Origin: Fremontodendron californicum
Taxonomy: Eukaryota; Streptophyta; Magnoliopsida; Malvales; Malvaceae
Assembly: GCA_030761205.1 (NCBI GenBank)
Contig: JAULJL010000002.1
Span: 41,070,814 to 41,134,813, forward strand
Direction: 5' to 3'
Length of the DNA: 64,000 bases
The stretch's first letter is position 1. The number at the start of each line of letters is the position of its first letter. A model generated the notes under the pieces. It saw only the letters and a program-made list of their open reading frames with translations, was not told the DNA's origin and searched no databases. A program made the position numbers and the translations under genes. Below are positions 37,424 through 48,600 of this stretch, piece by piece.

Positions 37424-39424
37424 ATGGGCAATGCTTGTGAAGTCAGGCTATTGTAACTCATGCTAGGCGTTTGGCAATTCTAAGTGAGGGCACAAGTAGT
37501 TTGAGAATTAGGCCAGGAAATGACACCTTGCTATTGTAGCATGTGAAAGATTTTTCTTTTCTTTTTTTTTAACTACATTTTTATTTTCATGAGGATGCTG
37601 AAAATTGAGCCTTTTTGAAGCAAAAAGATATTAGGCAGAAGGTTACATTTTATTGAACGTGAGGAAATTTTCCGGATCACGTGATATTTTCTTGACCCAA
37701 GCCACCAACCATGGCATTTCTTTCTTGTTTTCTGGTCATTCTTGTACGTATCAAATGTTTAGAAAGTTACTTTGATCGGTGTGGTATGTTAAAAAACTTG
37801 CAAAGTTACTTTGAACGGTGTGGCAGTGTGGTATGTTAAAATGCTTGCTAACGAAGTCGAAGTTTAATTTAATTAATTTATATAATATATTTTTTAAAAA
37901 AATTGACATTCAGCATGTTTGTTTAAGTTTAAATCATAGTATTGATTTCTAATTTTAGTATTTATGATATGTTTTTTTTTTTATTTTTAAACTACAACTT
38001 TCTTCATAAAAAAATTATTTACCCTTTTGGTACCCAAATACGGCTTAGGCCTTTTTTTAGGGGTGGTTCAGCATGATCATGTATAGGCTTAAACTGAAAT
38101 TCGTGTAGCAATCCCAAGATAGGACAAACGTCAAGTCTTAATTTTTGAACCTAAATAATACTACTACTACTACATAAAATTCAATTCTTACTGGTTTGAA
38201 TTTAATTCAATCATGTTTTCAATTCTTATTACCTAAATTTGCGGCATTATAGCCATATCTGTATCTATATGTAGCATAAAAACCCCATGCCATGCATTCA
38301 GGGCCACAGCTTTGATTGTGAAGGCTGGTCATCCTAGCAATCAAAAATGGCCAATGGGTTATCTGTTAATGACCTTCCCATGACTCTTGTCAAAACTATA
38401 GCATGACTACATTACCCTACACATAATTTAGACTTTTGCACTGCTCATATAGCTTGATTGTGGACAAATATCATCCACATTTTTCCTCTCACCAAATATT
38501 AAGGTGCATAAATCATAGTCTAATCTGTTGAAAACTTGAAAGTGAGAAGTAGTGTTTGACCCCATATTTTTGTATGTGACTTCTAGCTATATTTTCAACA
38601 TTAAAGATTACACCCTGATTTTCTTTTCAAGATTATAGGAACAACTTTATGTTTTTAATTTCTTTGATGTAATCATATTTGTTGATTTGTTTTTCTTAAG
38701 TATATGATTATCCTATATCAGTAGTCTTTTATCAGACAAAGACCTATAATAATGTTGAAAAAGAAGTGTTGAAATCCATTTTGTTTCAAGGCATCATTAA
38801 AATTATGTTAAAAAGTATATTTGATTCATGCTTATTGTATGGATTTTATTTCACAACGGCATGTTAATTAATGCAAAAATCGTCTACTAAAGTAGATATA
38901 GCAAGTAATGAATCAATCACACAGCTGTCCCTATCTGCAATCTGCACATGGTTTAAAATTTACCAGAATATTCAAAAGCTATATATTAACTAGCATGCCC
39001 ATTTTGACAAAGCTACTAAAATCTCTTTGATGGCAGAAGAAAGGGTCCACCTCCACCATGATCAGTCCGATTAGCTAGTAATGGTAAATTCAAAATTTTC
39101 TTGAATTTATCGAAATTATTATTAGCTGTTTGATTCATCAGTTCTATGATCAACTGTATATACAATGGACGCTATGGGCCCAAGGTTAGCTTAGGTCAAG
39201 AAAAAGAAAAAATTCTTACAAATTCAAGTTTCTGATTTTGCTCAATAATCTGGAATTTTGAAGCCATGGATGAACTGCACCCCCATATTATTAGATAAAA
39301 AAGAGTCAAGGGGTTCTCACAAAAATGAGCTTATAAATGACTAATGAAAAAGCAATTCAACATATAAAACTTTTGAAGTAATTAATTGGTTGGCATTGTG
39401 GTTGATTCACGTGAAGCTGTCAAG

Positions 39425-39463
<39 letters not shown>

Positions 39464-39800
39464 CACGTTATACAATTACTGATCTTCTATCACTCATTTC
39501 AGGCTCATCAATTATGTGGGGATCAAGACAAAAATAATATTAGTGCTATAGTACTGGTTTGCAGGACCATTTTTGTAATTCAACCAAAATTTATCTATAA
39601 GCAAGATTATATTTATGAAAAAGTTAGTAAGTAGGTTTAAAGAGATGAGAAAACAGACAGCAAAATTTAGCTGTGTGCAGTTGAGAGTTCATTCAATGAA
39701 GATAATGTCATTTGCTCAAAGAAGCCGGTGTGGCCAAGTCACCTCATGTGAAGCCTTTAAGTGAGGTGTCGGTGAGCCTTTGAATTTGCTTCCCTTGAAG
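37424..39800. other. Intergenic between TRAP-alpha and the proline-rich gene
   Basis: AT-rich spacer. Two copies of a short unit (AAAGTTACTTTGA with CGGTGTGG) occur near 37764-37830. A TA dinucleotide run occupies 39428-39461. Open frames here are low-complexity; no gene is supported. Confidence 0.45.
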
Positions 39801-39803
39801 ATC

Positions 39804-39812
39804 ACTATATAA
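39804..39812 (+). promoter_or_regulatory. TATA box of the proline-rich protein gene
   Basis: CTATATAATAAG about 165 bp upstream of the start codon at 39973, the only good TATA match close to the gene. The implied 5' UTR is about 130 bp. Confidence 0.5.
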
Positions 39813-39972
39813 TAAGCCTTGGTATGCAACCTGATCATCACTCAAGCTTTTTTCTGTAGCAATATTTGCTTATTGTTTGGCTTCTGATCAGCTAATAAGC
39901 TGATATATTCTTGATTTGGTTTTCCTAATCGTTTGCTGTTTTGGGGGCGGGGCTGTAAAAGCTTGGTTCCCA

Positions 39973-42127
39973 ATGCAGATCCTCCTGTTTCGAGGAGGCG
40001 CACTTGTGTGCTTCTTGGTGTCCTTGCTATTTGTAGCCAGTTTTGGCAATGCTGATGGTAAAACAGTCGAGGTAGTCGGGGTTGGAGAATGTGCAGATTG
40101 TGCAGAGAACAACTTCGAGACTAGCCAGGCATTTTCAGGTAATATATTTATTACCCTAGTCAAATCTCAAATTGTTGTCTTGAGCTTGACTAGGTTCAAT
40201 AAACGTAGAGAAAGATTTTAAACAGTACGTTTTTTGTTTTGACCTTCGTTTCTGAAGTAAAAGGTAGTAAGGGTACCAAAAACTTTCCTTATCATCATTA
40301 CTACGCATTTGAAAATGGTGAAAACAAGAACTATAATAAGTGATAATTATGGGCATGCAGTCAGGCCGACTACATTGTTTTGTACTATGTAGGGTTCTTT
40401 TTATCTCTCGACATCAGATCTAAAACCTATAAATAAAGCATTCAATTTCTCTTGCTTACTCAACGAGGTTCTTTTTTATCACTGTAACACTGGTATTGCA
40501 ATTATGATAATATATGCTATTTGTGTTTCTCTTTTTAGGGCTTCGCGTAAACATAGATTGCAAGCCAGAAAATGGGGAGTTCAAAACACGAGGTTCTGGG
40601 GAGCTTGATAAAGAAGGGAATTTCAAAGTATCTCTTCCTGAGGACTTGGTTAAAGATGGGAAATTGAAGGAACAATGCTATGCACAGCTTCACAGTGTAT
40701 CAGCTTCACCTTGCCCTGCCCATGATGGCTTGGAGTCCTCCAAGATAGTTTTCAAGTCCACAAACGATGAGAAACACAACTTAGAGTTAAAAGGAAAGCT
40801 CAAATTCTCACCTGTAACATGTGCCTCAGCCTTCTTTTGGCCTCACTTTAAGTACCCTCCACTACCCAAATGGAACCATCCTCCATTGCCTAAGTTTCGG
40901 CTTCCCCCGTTGAAAAGCTTCCACCATCATCTCCCACCATTCCCTCCAATATACAAGAAGCCTCTTCCGCCACCAATCCCAATATATAAGCCTCCACCAG
41001 TTCCAGTATACAAGAAACCACTTCCTCCACCTGTTCCAATCTACAAACCTCCTCCAGTTCCCGTATACGAGAAACCACTTCCTCCTCCCGTTCCAATCTA
41101 CAAACCTCCTCCAGTTCCGGTGTACAAGAAACCACTTCCTCCTCCCGTTCCAATATACAAACCTCCTCCAGTTCCGGTATACAAGAAGCCACTCCCTCCT
41201 CCAGTTCCAATCTATAAGCCTCCTCCAGTTCCAGTTTATAAACCTCCTCCAGTTCCGGTATACAAGAAACCAATTCCTCCTCCCGTTCCAATCTACAAAC
41301 CTCCTCCAGTTCCGGTATACAAGAAACCACTTCCTCCTCCCGTTCCAATCTACAAACCTCCTCCAGTTCCAGTATACAAGAAGCCGCCACTCCCTCCTCC
41401 AGTTCCAATCTACAAATCTCCTCCAGTTCCGGTATACAAGAAGCCACTCCCTCCTCCAGTTCCAGTCTACAAGCCTCCAGTCTATAAACCTCCTCCATTT
41501 CCGGTATACAAGAAGCCACTTCCTCCGCCAGTTCCAATCTACAAACCTCCTCCAGTTCCAGTATACAAGAAACCGCCACTTCCTCCTCCAGTCCCAGTCT
41601 ACAAGCCTCCAGTCTATAAACCTCCTCCAGTTCCGGTATACAAGAAACCACTCCCTCCTCCAGTTCCAATCTACAAGCCTCCAGTTCCAGTATACAAGCC
41701 CCCATACAAGCCTCCAGTTCCAGTCTATAAACCTCCTCCAGTGCCGGTATACAAGAAACCACTCCCTCCTCCAGTTCCAATCTACAAGCCTCCAGTTCCA
41801 GTCTACAAGCCTCCAGTCTATAAACCTCCTCCAGTGCCGGTATACAAGAAACCACTCCCTCCCCCAGTTCCAATCTACAAGCCTCCTCCAGTTCCAGTCT
41901 ATAAGAAGCCACTTCCACCACCTGTTCCTATCTACAAGCCAAAACCCCTTCCTCCCATTCCTTACAAACCACTTCCTCCACTTCCAAAGATTCCTCCATT
42001 CCCTAAGAAGCCATGCCCTCCCTTTCCTAAGCTTCCTCCTCACCCCAAGATTCCTCCAAAGTATTTCCACCACCCCAAGTTCGGAAAAGGGCCTCCATTG
42101 CCACCATTTGCTCCTGATCATCCTTAA
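39973..42127 (+). CDS. Proline-rich cell-wall protein with Ole e 1 domain (PRP2/PRP4-like)
   Basis: Secreted structural wall protein. Exons 39973-40138 and 40539-42127; 584 residues. The start is the ATG followed by MQILLFRGGALVCFLVSLLF, a signal peptide cleaved near ASFGNADG. Residues ~27-140 form a Pollen Ole e 1-like domain with its cysteines (GECADCAENN, IDCKPENG, EQCYAQ, SPCPAHDG, VTCAS). The remainder is a long array of PPPVPIYKPPPVPVYKKPLP-type units (about 40930-41940), then a Pro/Lys-rich tail. Tyr and Lys in VYKKP/IYKPP contexts fit hydroxyproline-rich wall proteins that may be cross-linked. This domain order matches Arabidopsis PRP2 and PRP4. Repeat number is prone to change by slippage. 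Long antisense frames over the array are by-products of the repeats. Confidence 0.92.
40930..41940 (+). repeat. Coding minisatellite of the proline-rich protein
   Basis: About 1 kb of degenerate tandem units of roughly 60 bp (20 residues: PPPVPIYK then PPPVPVYKKPLP). Several shortened or fused units such as PPVYKPP and YKPPYKPP mark past slippage or unequal exchange. All length changes are multiples of three, so the frame is kept. Confidence 0.85.
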
Positions 42128-43240
42128 AACTCTTGCAGTGATAGAGGTGTGTGTAGAGTGAACTGTTTTATGCAATTAAATGAAGCTTAGTGTGAACTGT
42201 GAAGAAGTTCCCCAGCAGTGCATGCAAATAAAAAAGGAGAAGAATTGTGCTCATTGTTAATTTATTATTTATATATATAATTGGATAAATTAAGTTGGAG
42301 GTGTGCGGATTATCTTTGTTAATTAATAATACATTAACTTTCTTATTAATGTCACTCAAAATCCTGAAGGTTCTTTGAGTTTGTTCCCTCGTGCATGCAT
42401 GTTTTTTTGCTTAGGCAAAGCAAAACTGCAAAAGTCGATCGACATGAAGTTTCTCTTTTTTGATGTTCAAATTAAAGCTCACCAGTCCCCATATCTGTGT
42501 TTAGTACTAAACATCTTTTTCTGATGAAAGTCACATTTTCTCCATCTTCTTTTGGCTGTGATGAAATTTACATTTCAATCAATGAAAAGGAAAAAAAATG
42601 GAAAAGGGAGATGAATGCAAACATTTATAATTAATGCCCCAACAAACCTTTCAGGAAGCTATAAATAGTATGGTTGTGTTATATCTGTATCTCATTGAAA
42701 ATGATTTTGCAGTCTGGTTCTTGATGTACTTGGACTTCTCACTATCATGGTGATCTCAAAATGGGGTCACTATAGTTTTTACTTTTTACTTTTTTATTTT
42801 TTATTTTTATTTTTATTGGTATATATGTTTCTTTTTTGATACACGCCTATTTTCAAGTTAAAATTTGGAATTTTAATTGTTAATACTTAAGAGCTATATA
42901 TCCCATTGAAAACACTAGTATATAATGCGTGCATAAGACCTAAAACATTGATTGGTAAAAATTAGTAATACGTTGCAAAATCTCTCAAATTCTTTGATTT
43001 CTTATTCTTTCCTATATAACTTCCATGCTTACTAAATTATCAAATAGTATATAAGAAATAGACCTCCTTAAGGATCAGATAGTCCACTCGACCCGATAAG
43101 CTCGCTCTATTCGAGTCGGGTTTGGGTAAAAATATTTGTAATTCGGGCTGGGTCGGTCCGGCCAGAATTACTATTCAATAATAAAAAAATATTTTTTTAT
43201 TTAAATTTAATTATAAGATATATAAAAATATGAATTTGTA
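42128..43240. other. Intergenic, 3' flank of the proline-rich gene
   Basis: Probable 3' UTR at the left. At 43085-43170 there is a GC-richer fragment (CGAGTCGGGTTTGGGTAAAA, GGGCTGGGTCGGTCCGG), apparently part of an older repeat interrupted by the MITE at 43241-43502; a related GATCCGACCATGAGC piece follows at 43620. No gene is supported. Confidence 0.4.
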
Positions 43241-43502
43241 TTTGTATTTGATATACTGACAATGTATAAGTCTCATACACGATCAGTGAACCACAATAAA
43301 ATACCTCATTAATGAGCAAAATGAAAGATAAAAAATGGCTTATAATAAATATAGAAATCGATATAGAAAAAAACAACACACCTCATTAATATTTATTTAT
43401 AAGACCTTCTTTATTTTTTGTTTTGCTCATTAATGAGATGTCTTATTATGGTTCACTGACGGTGTATGAGACTTATATACTATCAGTGCATCAAATATAA
43501 AC
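43241..43502. mobile_element. Foldback MITE (TTGATATACTGA ends)
   Basis: The left arm 43247-43333 (TTGATATACTGACAATGTAT, then AAGTCTCATACAC, CTCATTAATGAGCAAAA) is the inverted repeat of the right arm 43411-43497 (TTTTGCTCATTAATGAGATG, then GTGTATGAGACTT, ATCAGTGCATCAAA). Arms are ~85 bp with a short spacer. No coding capacity; class not determined. Confidence 0.75.
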
Positions 43503-43815
43503 TCTAAAAATATTAATATGAAACTAATATTTTAATAATTTATGATTAGTGAAATGGATTTATGAGTTAACCCGAAATGAACTGAAAAAAATAAAAATAT
43601 TTTTTTCCACCCCGCAGCTCGATCCGACCATGAGCACCTATAATAAATAAAGGGTAAGAAAAGCTTTGTGAAACTTTTCTATATATCCATGAAAAAAGTA
43701 GTAATAATCCATGTATTCTACAAATTGTATAAAGGTATATTATAATAGGTTCACCTATTTTGTCAAGAGCAAACAAAATTAAATAATAGTTAGAGAATTT
43801 GATAATTCGTGTATT

Positions 43816-43930
43816 TGTGTCGTATTTTATTTTTTTCGTATTAATTATGTAAATATAAACACAACACAAGTTATTAAATATGTCAAAATTCTAAATACGA
43901 TTATGATAAGTGTATTAAACATATCGTGTT
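43816..43930 (+). repeat. Dispersed AT-rich repeat fragment, copy 2
   Basis: Same family as 8545-8659 (TGTGTCGTATTTTATTTT ... TTATTAAATATGTCAAA ... TATCGTGTT). It directly precedes the foldback element at 43975. Confidence 0.5.
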
Positions 43931-43974
43931 GGGTTCATTACACTGTTTCCGTGTTTTCATATAATATAAAAAAC

Positions 43975-44504
43975 GGTCAAAGTACTTAGGAAGTCCCTGT
44001 ACTATACCATCTAGTGCAAATTAATCCCTCTACTATAAAACCGAGTAATTTAATCTTTGTACTTTTAAAATTGAAGCAAAAAGGTAAAATCGCTGACTAG
44101 TGTAACAGAAACTGTTAAAAAAAATGACGTGGCATTTAACATTGTGTTTATTTGATGACGTGAAAATGCTGATGTGGCACCAATAAAATATATTATTTTA
44201 AGCTGACGTTAACAAAATAATAAACTAAGTTGGCAAAAATACCACATCAAATTATTTTTTGTCAACTTAGTTTGTTATTTTGTCCACGTCAGCTAAAATA
44301 ATATATTTTATTGGTACCACATCATCAAATAAACACAACGTTGAATGTCACGTCAGTTTTTTAACAGTTTTCGATATATTAGTTAGTGATTTTACTTTTT
44401 TGCTTCAATTTTAAAAATATATAAACTAAATTACTCAGTTTTGTAGTAAAGAGACTAAATTACGTTAGATGATATAGTACAGAAACTTCTTAGATACTTT
44501 GACC
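43975..44504. mobile_element. Foldback MULE-like MITE, copy 2
   Basis: 530 bp second copy of the element at 17442-17977, from GGTCAAAGTACTTAGGAAG to TTAGATACTTTGACC. Arms again make almost the whole element an inverted repeat. Flanks are TATAAAAAAC on the left (43965-43974) and TATAAAAAAAC on the right (44505-44515), a target duplication that differs by one A. Confidence 0.8.
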
Positions 44505-45080
44505 TATAAAAAAACTATTAGATTTAGGCATGTGTCCCACCCAATCAACCATATCCCAAAATGAATAAAATAAAATAAAAATAAATCATTATGTAGGATA
44601 CCCAAATTAGCTGTCTCATTAAGTAACTAATAAATCCTTGCTATGGGCTATGGCCCTTGTTTTGACAATTGTTGCAGTGGAAGGTAGGAAAGTAAGCTTA
44701 TTCTTTCTCCTACGACTTACTATATATTTTTTAAATCTAAAAAATATATAATAACAATAATCTGAAAATGCGGCTCTTAGTTAATAAGTATTGCTTGGCA
44801 AAAAAAAAAAAGTTTAATGAGTTTTGGAATTAAGTTGGAGAAAGCAAGATTAAGATGTGCCGACACACGCACTCAAATTTCTTCATGACCGACCAATACT
44901 ATTCAGAAGGAGAATTGGCTGGGCGATTGGACATGGGTTGATTTTGGGGACATGGTGTGGTTCATATTGGGCTGTACTTTTTGGGTCAAATTTTGAGCTT
45001 TATTTAGTTAGCCCAAGTTTTGTTTATGGGCCAAAAACTACTAACCCACTATGGATATAGGAGCACTGCGCTAGTGAAGG

Positions 45081-45450
45081 TTTAAGTACCCACATAATTT
45101 CTCTACTGTAATGAAAAAAATAATTTAATTTTTATATTGTAAAAATAAATAATTTAATCCATGTATAATTGAAATAAGTGTAAATAAGTAAAATTGATAA
45201 AAATGTAAATGAAAAATCGTTAAAATACTGACGTGAATTTGGAAAATCTAATAGATTTAGATATATTTCAAGTCATTAATTATGTTAGATTTTACGAGTT
45301 CACGTCAGCATTTTAACGATTTTTAAATAACACCGTAATCAATTTTACTTATTTACACATATTTTAATTATATAAAAATTAAATTACTCATTTTTATAAT
45401 ATAAAAATTAATTTTTTTTATTACAGTATAAAAATTATGTGAGTACTTAA
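45081..45450. mobile_element. Foldback MITE just upstream of NUP205
   Basis: Inverted-repeat element of ~370 bp. The left end TTTAAGTACCCACATAATTT and the right end AATTATGTGAGTACTTAA are complementary, and the arms extend for about 100 bp (CTACTGTAATGAAAAAAATA against its mirror near 45410). Its internal order (TAATTTAAT, TTGAA, TAAAATTGATAAA, GTTAAAATACTGACGTG) resembles the 17442/43975 family, suggesting distant kinship. It ends 239 bp before the NUP205 start codon. Confidence 0.7.
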
Positions 45451-45688
45451 CGTTGGTGAATAAAGAAAAAAAATCAATTCTACCCGCAGTGCGGCAGTAT
45501 TACGCTACCTTGATTGCATCCCATCCAATCGCATCGCACCTTCCCCAAACCCAAACCCACTTTCAAAACCCTTTTCGTATCAAAAGCGCGAAAAGTTTTC
45601 AATCAAAATTATCACAGGGAAGAAGAAAAACAAAAAGTAAAACGTCGCCATTTCTTTTTTTTTTCTTCGGCTAGGGTTTTAACGGATA

Positions 45689-48600
45689 ATGGCGACCACC
45701 ACTAAATCCGTCGATCCTTCTCTTTGGTGGGAACCGTTCTCTTCTCTTCTCACTGACCTCGAGAACGCCTCTCCCTCCGACGACCTCCCGAAACCCCTAG
45801 TAAATCTACTCATGCTCTTTTTTTTTTTATTTTTTATTATTATTATATTTTTAACGTACGTTTCTGCGTATTTGGCGTTGTTTTTACGCGTTCTGAATTT
45901 TGCAGGCGAATAAGTTGAAAGAAAATCACGATTGGTTCGTGGAGACGGTGGCTAGGTTTAAACCGCCGAATGAGAAGTCGAAGGAGGCTTTGATGAGTTC
46001 GCAGCAAATCAAAATTGGTCCACATGAGTTGACTGTAAAGCCTGATTTCAGAGATAAGGCTTTGCAAGTCAGCTCGTATTTGGTTAGTTTTATCTTCACT
46101 ATTTTTTTTCCCTTTAGTATCAATTTGAACCTTCTCTCTCTCTTTAATTTTATTATTCTTTTTCTTTAAGTTTCATTTTACTACGTAGCACAGTGCATTG
46201 TTTGATTGATTAATAGAAGCGAAATTCTTAAGTAAATGAATTATCGGTTGTCAACAATTTCTCCTCAAGTAGAAAGAATTCAAGTCTTCCGGCATTTCTG
46301 ATTCTAGTTGCTGGTTTATTTTGTTTTTGGTTTCTTAACAGTGTTTGGATGAGGTGCAGTCCTACATTCTTGTTGATAGGTATCTTGAGCATGGAAATGC
46401 CGTTGAGAATTATATAGTTCATGATCCCATTCATGTGGTTAGTAGCTTCCTTGTCTTCTAATTACCATGTTGATTTTTGGATATTTATCGTAATCATAAA
46501 CACGGATGCCCCTGTTATATACATGTTTATTTGTCAATATGTGTCTCTGAGTTTGTGGTTTTTGACTTTTATGTGTGTTTAGGGATGTTATAGTTGTTTG
46601 CTTGAGTGAGACTTGGCTTAAGTCATAAATTTGAAACATTTGTGGGGCATCTGTTATTTAGTCATATCTTCTGTTCTCCGCTATGAAGCTGTCTGATTTT
46701 TTTTTTAATTTTTTATATATCCTTCTGTTTTCTTTCCCTTGTGAAGGTATTGCTACAGTATCATATTGAGCGCCAATGCTTGTTCAAGTGCACACGGCAG
46801 ATTCTCATGCATGCTTGTAAGTCAATTATGAGGCTGTTCTATTCTCTAATTACCCCTTTGACACCATTTCTTTCGGTTATATATTGATGTTTTTCTGCTG
46901 ACAATACTGCTATGTTTGGTGCAGTATATTTGGGAAATAGCTTGAAGGAAGGGAGTTTGATTAGGGAGGAAGCACTAAAGCTGATTTCTGATGGATTGGA
47001 AGGAAAATTAATATCTGTCTTGCAAGCCCTCATGTCGTGCAGTCATCCAGAGCAGATGGTATGTTTGAAATAAGTTGTCTTTACTTTTTACCCCTACCAA
47101 ACAACTTAGGAGCAACAATTTTGTAGAAACATAAGTAGCTAAGTAGGAACACATTCATCAAGATAGTTGATTATGTGGCATGCATCTTTTTTTGTATGTT
47201 CTGAAGTTTCTTTAGGCACTCTTACTATGTGTATGCATTACATTTGGAGATGGAAGAATAGCTACTTGCTTAGTTATATTTTATTAGCTGTTACGCTAAG
47301 CCTTCTAACGTTTAATGTACATTTTGAGAATGGTTTATAGGATGTTGATCTTTTCACCTTATGGGCTGAGGAGACACTACGAGAAGACAACTTGGTTTTG
47401 GACATCATTTTTCTTGTTTATTATGAGTCGCTTTGTACTTGTAGTGCTGAAAAATGGAAAAACTTGTGCTCGCTCTATAAGGTATATCATTATCCTTAGT
47501 TCTTTGATATTAATTTCCACATTCTTTACTGGTATTATACTTGCTCAACAAATGATGTGCAGGGAGTCTTATCAGGGTCTTATAACTTTGGAAAGCTAGC
47601 GATATCAGCCGAAGTGCTATATTCTTTTTATCATGCCAAAGTTCAGCTGCTACTTATCCTCATTGAAACTCTGAACCTGGAAAATCTTCTTCAGATGGTT
47701 CATGATGCAATTCCTTTCAGGTTTTTGGCTATCGTTTACTTCCTTTATTTTGTATGCAAATCATAAACATGTAGAATGTTCTAGACACCTGAGCTCCAGA
47801 TATCCAACACCCCCTCCCCTCTCCAAGAAAAAAATAAAAACCCTAAAAGAGAAAGAGATGAAAAATAACCATTCTAATTGTATGTTTTGGCATATAAGCA
47901 GATTTTAGAATGAGTTTATATTACCTGATGTTCATTTCTTTTACTTTTTTTTTCAACTTGTCTGATTGTTAGAACATTTATTTTCCTGTTTCTCAGGCAG
48001 GGTGCTTGTGTTTTTACCTTGACTGATGTCCAAGAGATTGATGCTCTGATATCAGGCTTTGATGTATTTGAAGTGACAGAAGCTAGCCCTTTGATTCTTG
48101 CATGGGCAGTGTTTCTTTGTCTGATTTCATCACTTCCTCGAAAAGAGGAAACTAATGAACTGACGGTGTGTGGTTCTTTCTTGCTTCGTGTACTAAATGA
48201 ATGAATATTACCAGCAATGAATGTCTCTGTTTCGATTCAACTTTCAGGAGATTGATCATGTTGGTTATGTTCGCCAAGCTTTCGAAGCTTCATCCTTGAG
48301 TTATTTCCTTGAAATCCTTCAAAGTGACATCTTGAAGGAATCAGACGTAAGACACAGTTTACATTCTCATTGTATGGATTGACTGGTAGTCTGATACATG
48401 CCACTTCTAATTCTGTTTATCCTTTTTTTTCCAGTGGAACTCATAGCAACTTGTCTGAGATTATTGTTGCTTTTACATTGTCTTGGTCATTGTGTTTTGT
48501 GGTCTCGTCTTATTATGCTCGCTAATCCTATTTGGTTTTTTCCCCTTTTTTTCAGGGACCTGTTGCTGGTTATCGAAGTGTCTTGAGAACTTTTATTTCT

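Noticed and set aside
40862..42175. Long antisense open frames (437 and 343 residues) opposite the proline-rich gene
   Set aside because: They arise because a 60 bp in-frame repeat lacking stops on one strand also lacks them on the other. The products (WNWRRFVDW or ELEEVCRLE repeats) resemble no known protein, and the sense gene has signal peptide, domain and splice sites.
47997..48001. Alternative acceptor at 48000 for NUP205 exon 8
   Set aside because: The two AGs are 4 nt apart, so the second breaks the frame; only 47997 continues into GACVFTLTDVQEID.
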